A stretch of 64,000 nt of DNA from Humibacter sp049446075 (lineage in GTDB: Bacteria; Actinomycetota; Actinomycetes; Actinomycetales; Microbacteriaceae), in NCBI RefSeq assembly GCF_049446075.1, contig NZ_JBMSEB010000001.1, positions 2,480,001 through 2,544,000 on the forward strand. Reading direction: 5' to 3'. Every line of letters starts with the position of its first letter. Within the stretch, counting starts at the first letter, position 1. Positions 57,541-64,000 of this stretch are shown here, piece after piece. The notes beneath the pieces were generated by a model. It was not told the origin of the DNA, did no database searches, and saw only the letters and a program-made list of their open reading frames with translations. Made by a program: the position numbers and the translations under genes.

Positions 57541-58749
57541 TCACCGCTCCAGCGTCACCGGCCGTTCCAGCCCGTTGACCACAGCCACCGGCCACCGCTC
57601 ATCCACCGTGATCGGCTCGACGTACGAAGACTCTGGCGTCCCGGCCAGCAGCACCGTGTCCTCCACCTTGGCGCCCGGCACCCACGGGTTCCACGTGAAC
57701 GCCTGCCCCAGCCGCACGACATCCCTGGTCGAAGGCGTCGCACGCGGATCCCGCCCCGCGTACCCGGCCGCGCCACCCTGATGGTGCCGGCGCCACTGCT
57801 CCTCGTCGAAGCCGTTCGCGGGGTACGCCACGGCGATGGCATCCAGCACCTCACTCAGCACCGCCCCTGGCCGCATCGCCTCGAATGCCGCAGCCTCCAC
57901 CTGCAGGATGCGCCGCTCGGCATCCCGCTCGGCATCGGTCAGCGGGCCGAACGACACCCACCGCGTGAGGTTGACGATGAGGCCGTCCCTGCGCGCACAT
58001 ACGACGACCATCGCGCGGCGGCCGAGCGTGGCATCCGTTGGCAGCGGATGCGGAAGGGATGCCCGCGACTCGCCTGCGACGAGCAGCACGAGCGGGTCGG
58101 CCCCGACCGCGATCAGACGACCCGCCGCCTCGGCGGCCACCCTCCGCTCCGACCATCCCGGCTCGGCCTCGAGCAGCACGTCAGTAACGGCACGAGCCGC
58201 ATCCGCACCGAGCTCCTTGAAGCGCTGTCGCTCTCCGGGAAGCAGGACCGCCCGCGCGGCCCGCAATTCGGCCTCGACCTGCTGCTCCCGAAGCGGCCCC
58301 GGGACATCCGGAAGATCAAGGGTTGCGTGCCACGGCCGGTCTCGCACCACGACGCCGACCGGCAACTCCTCCTCCAGCAGCCGGGCGGTCTCGTTGGAGG
58401 TGGTGAACACCTCGTCGAGATCACGCCCGACCCGGGCGGCGACGATCGGATCCGCAGCCAAACTCACGTGCTGCCTGCCTCCGTCGAGATACCAGGCGAC
58501 GGCTGCGGCACTCGTCAGCAGCACCGAATCGGCGCCCGCGCGATCGAGGATCTCCAGCACCCTGGCCCGCTTGACCGCCCGATCGGATGCCCGTTGCGCG
58601 GCGACTTCAGCAGCACCCGCGGCCGTGCCCGCAGCAGCCGTACTGCCGGCACTGCCCGCACCCGCGGCACTGCCCCCGCCCGCGACCGTGCCCGCACCCG
58701 CGGCACTGCCCGCACCCGCGGCACTGCCCGCCGTGTCCGACTCCGTCAT
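57541..58749 (-). CDS. M24 (creatinase/aminopeptidase P) fold protein with lost metal ligands
   Basis: A 402-residue protein with an Ala/Gly/Ser tail (1-50), an N-terminal creatinase-like domain and a C-terminal pita-bread domain. HHQGGAAGY and KVEDTVLLAG match the family's His and last-Glu positions. The two Asp ligands (in DxGa and SDxTR of active enzymes) appear as Cys and Asn (VVVCARRDG, VNLTR), and the Glu of the EP motif is Asn (FTWNPW). It is therefore unlikely to be a metallopeptidase. AGGAG lies nine bases before the ATG. It follows the Gfo/Idh-PmoA gene by 71 bases. Confidence 0.75.
   Translation of the reverse strand: MTESDTAGSAAGAGSAAGAGTVAGGGSAAGAGSAGSTAAAGTAAGAAEVAAQRASDRAVKRARVLEILDRAGADSVLLTSAAAVAWYLDGGRQHVSLAADPIVAARVGRDLDEVFTTSNETARLLEEELPVGVVVRDRPWHATLDLPDVPGPLREQQVEAELRAARAVLLPGERQRFKELGADAARAVTDVLLEAEPGWSERRVAAEAAGRLIAVGADPLVLLVAGESRASLPHPLPTDATLGRRAMVVVCARRDGLIVNLTRWVSFGPLTDAERDAERRILQVEAAAFEAMRPGAVLSEVLDAIAVAYPANGFDEEQWRRHHQGGAAGYAGRDPRATPSTRDVVRLGQAFTWNPWVPGAKVEDTVLLAGTPESSYVEPITVDERWPVAVVNGLERPVTLER
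58649..58738. repeat. 18-bp coding tandem repeat (AGAGSA-type) in the M24-fold gene
   Basis: Five units of 18 bases related to GCACTGCCCGCACCCGCG begin at 58649, 58667, 58685, 58703 and 58721. They encode six-residue Ala/Gly/Ser repeats near the N-terminus, and the period keeps the frame. Confidence 0.85.
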
Positions 58750-58820
58750 GTCGTTAGCTCCTGGTTGCGACTCTCGTGTTGGCTATTCCCGTCAAGCTGC
58801 GCCCGTCGCTGTGCCTGCGC

Positions 58821-60938
58821 TCATCCGCGACGCAGGATCGCGGCCAGCTCAGCGGCATCCGCCGAGGACACGCGGCCGTCCACGACGGCTGCGCGGTAGG
58901 TGCGGGTGAGTCCTTGCACGGGGACACGAGTCGGGGCATCCCACGCCACGGCCGATCCGATTCCGGGATAGTCGCGCACGCGAACGAACCACGGGTCAGC
59001 GGCCGTGAGGTCGTCTCCCGCCGCCAGCACGACGGATGCCTCCCCGTTCTGCTCGGGTCCGGCCAGGAACCCAGCGGTGAAGGCCAGCCACGCGCCGACC
59101 GTACCGTTGACGGTGTCCTCACCTACGGCATCCGGTGTGAACACGTTCACGTCGGTGCAGTCCGGAAACCGCCAGAAGAAGCCGCCGTAGCCGGCGTTGA
59201 CCCGGCCCTTGCTGCCAGGGCTGCCGAGCCAAACCTCAGCTTCTACCGGTATCAGCCGAACGTCGAACTCCAGCGCCCAGGCGCTCTGGTCCTGCCAGAA
59301 GACGAGAGGACGCCAGCGGATGTTCCGCTCCTCCCGCAGCACCACCTTCCCGTCCGGCCCCCGCCAGGCGAGCTCGTGCCGAACCTGGTCCGGCGATTCG
59401 CTCGTGCTGACCACATCGATGCGGCCGTGGTCGTCGAGCGATACGTACCCGCGATCGCGCACGTAGGTGCGGCCACCCCAGAAGTTGATGCCAGAGGCAT
59501 CCTGCACCGTGAACGAGACGCCGGTGTGCCAGTCGTGATCCGCCGGGTGGCTGGCGGTCACGGTGACCCCCGCGAGCGTACGCACCGGGTGTAGATAGGG
59601 GTGCGGGCTGGAGAAGGGTATGGTGCCGCCGCCGTCGACCTCGCGCGCCACGAACCCGCCATCGATTCGGGCGGTCGCGAGTGCGACGTCCGTGCCGGCA
59701 TGCGCCCACGGCACGCCGAGCTCGCTGAACAGCGCTCCGCGTTCCGCCGCCGCACGAACGGTGGCCACGATGTCATCGACGACGGGATGCTCGTTGCCGT
59801 CCTCACCGCTCCAGGTCACGTATTTCGGGTCGATCGTGATGGGGTCCGGCGCGAGCCGCACAGCCTCCACGACACGCATGAAGGCACCCGTCGACGCCAG
59901 CGGAACGATCAAGGCCGCGCCGCTTCGCCTGTGCTCGATGAGGTTCTCGAGCAGATCGGCACGATCGAAGGTGGCGGGGAGTTCGTCCAGGGCACGGCTC
60001 TCGTCTGGCGAACCGCTGTCAGCACTGGCAGTGCGTGCGGAGGTGACGACACTGGCAGTGCGTGCGGAGCTGACGACATCCGTCGTGTAGGAGAACGAAG
60101 CGGATGCCCTTGCTCCCCTGATCTGCACGGTCGCGGCGCGGTCGGGCGCATCGTGCAGCTCAGGTGGAGCGCACAGGGTGAGGGCGCACGTGACGGCAGG
60201 GCGACCGGCACCTGTCACACGGATGACGGACGTGTCGTCGGCCTGGATCGCATTCGCCCTGAAGAGCTCCACCTCGACACTGTCGACCGAGTCCGCGGTG
60301 TCGTAGCCGGCGATGCACAGAGCGGTGGCGACCGCATGGGCCAGCGGATTCGTGGCGACGCCGTCCACGACGGCGTGACCGTCGAGCGTGCGGCGGCCGG
60401 CCCAGCGTGCACGTGACCAGTAGGACTTCGCTCGGCTCCACAGGCCGGTCGCGCTGACCGCCCGCATTTGGCCGAGGCCGAGGTCGTCACGCCTGAGAGC
60501 CGGGATGGCCGCGGAGCCGAGGCTCTGGAATCCCACCTGCACGGCGCGGCCGGTCTCCCTCTGGACGGCGAGCAGACGTTCGAACGAAGCCATGGTGGGA
60601 ACGGGCGGCTTCTCCAAGAGAACGTCGGCGCCCGCGCGCATGGCGATCTCCGCCAGCGCTTCGTGCGTGTCGAGCGGTGTCGCCACGATCACGATGTCTG
60701 CGCCGTGCTTTGCGAGGGCATCCTCGAGATCTGCGTAGATCGGGATGCCGCCGTCGTGGTCGCGCTGAGCAGCGACGGCGGGATCAACCAGGGCCGCGAT
60801 CTGAAGCCGTCCCTCGTCACGCAGCCGCTTGGCGTTCTGGAGATGCAGCCGGCCGTAACCGCCGACACCGGTGATCACGAGCCGAGGCACGGCATGAGCA
60901 ATCGGCTGGTCCCGCGTCGTGGTCGAACTCTGTGTCAT
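58821..60938 (-). CDS. Fusion of Gfo/Idh/MocA oxidoreductase and PmoA (DUF6807) domain
   Basis: A 705-residue two-domain protein. Residues 15-370 are a Gfo/Idh oxidoreductase with LVITGVGGYGRLHL, VLLEKPPVPT and DGHAVVDGVATNPLAHAVATA. Residues about 430-690 resemble the PmoA/DUF6807 family (SSPHPYLHPVRTLAGVTVT, HPADHDWHTGVSF, NFWGGRTYVRD, GYGGFFWRFPD), often found alone near sugar oxidoreductases. The substrate is unknown, probably a sugar. ATG 60938; a class A LacI operator lies 43 bases upstream. It is first of a two-gene unit with the M24-fold gene. Confidence 0.8.
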   Translation of the reverse strand: MTQSSTTTRDQPIAHAVPRLVITGVGGYGRLHLQNAKRLRDEGRLQIAALVDPAVAAQRDHDGGIPIYADLEDALAKHGADIVIVATPLDTHEALAEIAMRAGADVLLEKPPVPTMASFERLLAVQRETGRAVQVGFQSLGSAAIPALRRDDLGLGQMRAVSATGLWSRAKSYWSRARWAGRRTLDGHAVVDGVATNPLAHAVATALCIAGYDTADSVDSVEVELFRANAIQADDTSVIRVTGAGRPAVTCALTLCAPPELHDAPDRAATVQIRGARASASFSYTTDVVSSARTASVVTSARTASADSGSPDESRALDELPATFDRADLLENLIEHRRSGAALIVPLASTGAFMRVVEAVRLAPDPITIDPKYVTWSGEDGNEHPVVDDIVATVRAAAERGALFSELGVPWAHAGTDVALATARIDGGFVAREVDGGGTIPFSSPHPYLHPVRTLAGVTVTASHPADHDWHTGVSFTVQDASGINFWGGRTYVRDRGYVSLDDHGRIDVVSTSESPDQVRHELAWRGPDGKVVLREERNIRWRPLVFWQDQSAWALEFDVRLIPVEAEVWLGSPGSKGRVNAGYGGFFWRFPDCTDVNVFTPDAVGEDTVNGTVGAWLAFTAGFLAGPEQNGEASVVLAAGDDLTAADPWFVRVRDYPGIGSAVAWDAPTRVPVQGLTRTYRAAVVDGRVSSADAAELAAILRRG
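60024..60077. repeat. 27-bp in-frame tandem duplication in the Gfo/Idh-PmoA gene
   Basis: Units 60024-60050 and 60051-60077 differ at one base and encode two copies of a nine-residue SARTAS-containing segment at about residues 288-305. It appears to be a recent slippage event in a surface loop of the oxidoreductase domain. Confidence 0.85.
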
Positions 60939-60980
60939 GGACCGGTCACCTCGCTGTGCTTGTGATACTCCCATCATGCC

Positions 60981-60994
60981 AGAAAGCGCTTTCC
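60981..60994. promoter_or_regulatory. LacI-type operator, class A (Gfo/Idh-PmoA unit)
   Basis: AGAAAGCGCTTTCC contains the perfect 12-base palindrome GAAAGCGCTTTC, the most symmetric member of the class. It lies 43 bases before the Gfo/Idh-PmoA start codon and 191 bases before the divergent MFS gene; the 246-base gap holds no other gene. Confidence 0.65.
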
Positions 60995-61184
60995 GGTACG
61001 AAGGCCAGGGCGTCAGGTACGAGGCCAGAGCGTCAGGGGCGAGGGTGCCTCGCGCACGAGCCGGGCCGAGCATCATCGACTTCAGCCGCCATGGTCACTC
61101 GCCCTGTCGAAATCGGGCGGCCGTGTTCGACGTCTCCACGTATCCGCGCGCGAATGGGGTGCGCGAATGCCGGAGGAGGGACCG

Positions 61185-62519
61185 ATGTACGACACGTACC
61201 GGTACAGCAGCCCTGGTGCGGCAGCACCTGAGTTACGACGTGCCCGCGTGGCCGTGTGCCTGGTGTTCGCGACCACGGGATTCCTGGTGGGCATGTGGTC
61301 CGGCAGCATTCCGCTGGTGGCGAGGGGTGCCGGGCTGTCCGTCGGGGGACTGGGTGTCGTCATCCTGGTCAGCTCGGTCGGCATCGTGGCGGGCGCGAAT
61401 GTAGGGGGACGCCTGCAGGCGAGGACGGGGAGCATCCCGCTGTGCATCGCAGGCCTGGGCACCGCCTCGTTCGGCCTGGTGGCCATGGGAGTCTCGGGAG
61501 ACGCGATCGTGCTGACCTGCGCGATCACGATCATGAACTTCGGAATGGGGCTCAACGACGTCGGCATGAACATGCAGGCGGTCTGGGTGGAGCGCTCGTA
61601 CGGGCGACCCATCATGTCCGCATTCCACGCGTTCTTCTCGCTGGGCGGCGTCGCAGGAGCGCTCGCGGTGCTCGGCACCGCCGCCCTGCGCTGGACCGTC
61701 GTACCGCAGCTCGGCATGGCCGCCGTTCTGGCCGCGGTGAGCGTCTGCGTCGCGGCCGGCTGGCTGGTCCGGCCCGCTGATGAGACGGCGGATGCCGGCA
61801 ACGCGTCAGATAAAGCGGTCGGAACGGCATCCTGGCCGGCGTCCGACGTGGTCATCGCTCCCGCGGGCTGGCCGGAGTTGGCCGCCGACGTTGCCGCACC
61901 CGTTGTGCGTGTGCCGCGCATCCGGGTGCGCTGGACCCGGCTCGCATGGATGCTCGGAGCCTGCGCCCTCCTGCTGATGTTCACGGAGGGAGTCGTCACA
62001 GACTGGAGCGCCCTGCAGCTCACGCAGGCGTTCGGCGCGGCGACCGGCGTCGCCGCGTTCGGCTATGGAGCGTTCTCGTTCACCATGACGTGCGGCAGGC
62101 TCGTCATCGATCGCGCCGTTGCAGCCATCGGACCGGTCGCCGTGGTGCGGCTCGGCGCGCTGACGGGTGCCGCGGGCATCCTCGCGGTCATGTTCGCACC
62201 ATCCGTCTGGATCGCGCTCGCCGGCTGGGCTCTGCTCGGCATCGGTCTCTGCGGATGCGTGCCCCAGGTGTTCAGTTCCGCCGGAAACCAGCAGCACGGG
62301 TCAGTCGTGCTGTCGCGCGTGCTCGCGTTCGGCTACGTGGGCATCTTCGGCGGACCGGCTCTGTTCGGACTCGCCGCCAACGCCACGAGCGTCACGGTCG
62401 CATTGCTGGTGCCCCTTGCCGCGCTGGCGTGCGCCGCAGTGCTGGCGGGAGCAGTGCGCCGCGGCCCATCGCATGTGCAGGCTCGCTCGTTCGAGCTCCC
62501 GGAACCCTCAGCTCAGTGA
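61185..62519 (+). CDS. MFS transporter
   Basis: A 444-residue transporter with 12 predicted membrane segments and a charged central loop (about 200-250). The layout, with NFGMGLNDVGMNMQAVWVE in the fourth and AFHAFFSLGGVAGAL in the fifth segment, resembles the YbjJ/fucose-permease-like group of sugar or drug carriers. ATG 61185 is chosen since GGAGGAGGGACCG directly precedes it; ATG 61167 is in frame upstream. It is divergent from the Gfo/Idh-PmoA gene and might import its substrate. Confidence 0.82.
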   Translation: MYDTYRYSSPGAAAPELRRARVAVCLVFATTGFLVGMWSGSIPLVARGAGLSVGGLGVVILVSSVGIVAGANVGGRLQARTGSIPLCIAGLGTASFGLVAMGVSGDAIVLTCAITIMNFGMGLNDVGMNMQAVWVERSYGRPIMSAFHAFFSLGGVAGALAVLGTAALRWTVVPQLGMAAVLAAVSVCVAAGWLVRPADETADAGNASDKAVGTASWPASDVVIAPAGWPELAADVAAPVVRVPRIRVRWTRLAWMLGACALLLMFTEGVVTDWSALQLTQAFGAATGVAAFGYGAFSFTMTCGRLVIDRAVAAIGPVAVVRLGALTGAAGILAVMFAPSVWIALAGWALLGIGLCGCVPQVFSSAGNQQHGSVVLSRVLAFGYVGIFGGPALFGLAANATSVTVALLVPLAALACAAVLAGAVRRGPSHVQARSFELPEPSAQ

Positions 62520-62596
62520 AAGGGTGGAGCGTGTCCGCTTCGTGAGCCGAAATGGGCCAGACGGATGCGCCGACAGCCGTTATGCAGCCCACGCAC

Positions 62597-63907
62597 TCAG
62601 GCCTTTTGGGCCGATGCCTCGTCGCCCCGCATCTCAGCAACGGCCATGCCGCGACTGGGCTGCGCGAAGGTGAACCGCAGCCTGCGCTCGGCGATGGCCA
62701 GGCGCATGCCACGGTAACGAACCATGTAGTAGATGCCCACGGCGGCGGCTGCCACACCGGATGCCCCACCCACCACGAGCGCCCACCTCGGCCCGAACGC
62801 GTCGGCCACCCAGCCGACGATGGGGGCTCCGATCGGCGTGCCGCCCATGAAGATCGCCATGTAGATGGCCATCACGCGGCCGCGCACGAGCGGATCCGTC
62901 GAGAGCTGCACGACCCCGTTGGCGGTCGTGTTGAAGGTCTGGGATGCCACCCCCACCACCGCGAGCATCGCACCGAAGATCCAGTACCCGGGGGCGGCGG
63001 CCGCTGCCAGGCATCCGATCGCGAAGATGATTGCCGCGACGGCGAGGAGCGACGCCCTGGGTTTCTCGCGGCGGGCGGCGAGCAGAGCCCCGACGACGGA
63101 GCCCACGGCCATCACAGACGAGAGGATGCCGTACTCACCGGCTCCCTTGTGGAACACGGTGCTGGCCATGCTCGCCACGAAGATGGGGAAGTTCAGCCCG
63201 AACGTGCCGATGAGGAACACCATGGTGAAGATGGCGATGAGGTCGGGGCGGCCGCGAACGTAGCGGAATCCCTCGACGAGGCTGCCGCGGGTTCTTGCGG
63301 CGCGCTTCGATGCGTGCAGGCGCTCGAGCCGCATGAAGTTCAGCGACGCCAGCACCGCGGCGAAGCTCGCGGCGTTGATCAGGAACACCCAGCCGGCGCC
63401 AACGGCCGCTGTGAGAAGACCGGCGACGGCCGGTCCGATGAGCCGGGCGGCGTTGAACGACGCCGAGTTGAGGGCGACCGCGTTGCCCAGCAGCTTCGGA
63501 CCGACGAGGTCGCCGACGAACGTCTGCCGCGCAGGGGCGTCGAACGCCGCGACCACGCCGAGCAGCAGCGCGAACAGGTACACGTGCCAGAGCTGCACGA
63601 TGCCCGTCACCGTCATGATGCCCAGGCCGAGACCGAGCAGGCCCATGGCGGCCTGCGTCGCCATGAGCAGTTTGCGACGATCGAAGCGGTCGGCCGCATA
63701 GCCCGTGACGGGCAGCAGCACGAGCTGCGGGCCGAACTGCAGTGCCATCACGATGCCGACGGCCAGGGCGTCGTTGTGCGTGAGCTGGGTCAGCACGATC
63801 CAGTCCTGCGCGGTGCGCTGCATCCACGTGCCCACGTTCGAGACGAGAGCACCGGCGAACCAGATGCGGTAGTTCACCGCCGAGAGCGATCGGAACATGG
63901 CGTTCAT
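62597..63907 (-). CDS. MFS exporter of the DHA3 / EntS-like group
   Basis: A 436-residue transporter with about 12 segments. It starts FRSLSAVNYRIWFAGALVSNVGTWMQRTAQDWIVL, typical of the TMS5/DHA3 group of drug or siderophore exporters, and has the loop motif GYAADRFDRRKLL after the second segment. ATG 63907 overlaps the stop of an upstream probable MarR gene by four bases, so the two form an operon as is common for MarR-regulated efflux pumps. Confidence 0.87.
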   Translation of the reverse strand: MNAMFRSLSAVNYRIWFAGALVSNVGTWMQRTAQDWIVLTQLTHNDALAVGIVMALQFGPQLVLLPVTGYAADRFDRRKLLMATQAAMGLLGLGLGIMTVTGIVQLWHVYLFALLLGVVAAFDAPARQTFVGDLVGPKLLGNAVALNSASFNAARLIGPAVAGLLTAAVGAGWVFLINAASFAAVLASLNFMRLERLHASKRAARTRGSLVEGFRYVRGRPDLIAIFTMVFLIGTFGLNFPIFVASMASTVFHKGAGEYGILSSVMAVGSVVGALLAARREKPRASLLAVAAIIFAIGCLAAAAAPGYWIFGAMLAVVGVASQTFNTTANGVVQLSTDPLVRGRVMAIYMAIFMGGTPIGAPIVGWVADAFGPRWALVVGGASGVAAAAVGIYYMVRYRGMRLAIAERRLRFTFAQPSRGMAVAEMRGDEASAQKA

Positions 63908-64000
63908 GAGTCGGCCAGCTCCCTGATCACGGCTGCGGCGTCGGCGAGCAGCGCCCGGGTCTGCGGCGGCAATTTCGCCAGCCGGCGGTCGAGCCACGCG
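63904..64000 (-). CDS. C-terminal end of a probable MarR-family regulator (runs off the window)
   Basis: The last 31 codons read WLDRRLAKLPPQTRALLADA and end RELADS, a helical tail like the dimerisation end of MarR proteins. Identification rests on this short piece and on the ATGA overlap with the MFS exporter gene, so it is tentative. Confidence 0.5.
   Translation of the reverse strand, partial: AWLDRRLAKLPPQTRALLADAAAVIRELADS

Noticed and set aside
57388..58899. A 503-residue plus-strand open frame
   Set aside because: Antisense to the M24-fold gene, biased in Arg, Pro and Ser, with no family resemblance.

Overview
This window is high-GC DNA with the actinobacterial look: very few non-coding gaps, frequent GTG starts, many 1- or 4-base stop/start overlaps, and long antisense shadow frames. 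The gene families and the dispersed GTTGAGTAG...GTATCGAAAC intergenic repeats suggest Actinomycetota, most likely Microbacteriaceae. This is an inference from style and gene content. I see no rRNA, tRNA, CRISPR array, insertion sequence or phage gene.

Layout. 0-10 kb: the 3' part of putA; two tandem NlpC/P60 cell-wall hydrolases; an OmpR-type two-component pair; an Lrp regulator divergent from a dimethylargininase-rocD pair. Together with PutA this could carry arginine-derived carbon to glutamate. 10-25 kb: housekeeping and accessory genes. These are an AlkZ-like winged-helix protein, a GH3 beta-glucosidase, a DUF559 endonuclease-like protein, a POT peptide transporter, a DUF2510 membrane protein, UDP-glucose dehydrogenase, a CE7 esterase, an ECF sigma/RskA anti-sigma pair, an L-lactate dehydrogenase with its FadR-type regulator and a clear operator, an aldo/keto reductase, DUF1622 and a hydroxyacid dehydrogenase. 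25.9-29.4 kb: a tightly coupled ATP-grasp / alpha-E / transglutaminase operon of unknown substrate.

29.5-55.5 kb is the most striking part, a pectin/rhamnogalacturonan-I locus resembling the Bacillus yes/lpl/yetA genes. A single operon (YesL-like DUF624, lipoprotein binding protein, two permeases, SGNH acetylesterase, DUF1961, YetA-like lyase, secreted PL9-like lyase) faces an L-rhamnose operon (rhaM, rhaI, an esterase, a rhamnulose-1-P aldolase/dehydrogenase fusion, rhaB). Next come a LacI regulator, a GH78 alpha-L-rhamnosidase and a second LacI regulator. Last is an operon with a Gfo/Idh oxidoreductase, an SDR dehydrogenase, KdgD and an enolase-superfamily enzyme, which fits oxidative galacturonate breakdown. 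The rhamnose and galacturonate halves of RG-I therefore both have a catabolic route here. Four promoter regions share a GAAAGCG-centred operator; a second palindrome (TGAAnCGnTTCA) marks the rhamnose operon and the rhamnosidase.

55.6-64 kb: a DUF222/HNH protein and a gene-poor stretch, then an M24-fold protein that has lost most metal ligands, next to a Gfo/Idh-PmoA fusion carrying the same GAAAGCG operator. Two MFS transporters follow, the second coupled to a probable MarR gene that runs off the right edge.

Seven genes have a TAnnnT box 6-7 bases before the start codon, which suggests leaderless mRNAs. Three long perfect hairpins and several short tandem repeats sit in the gaps.
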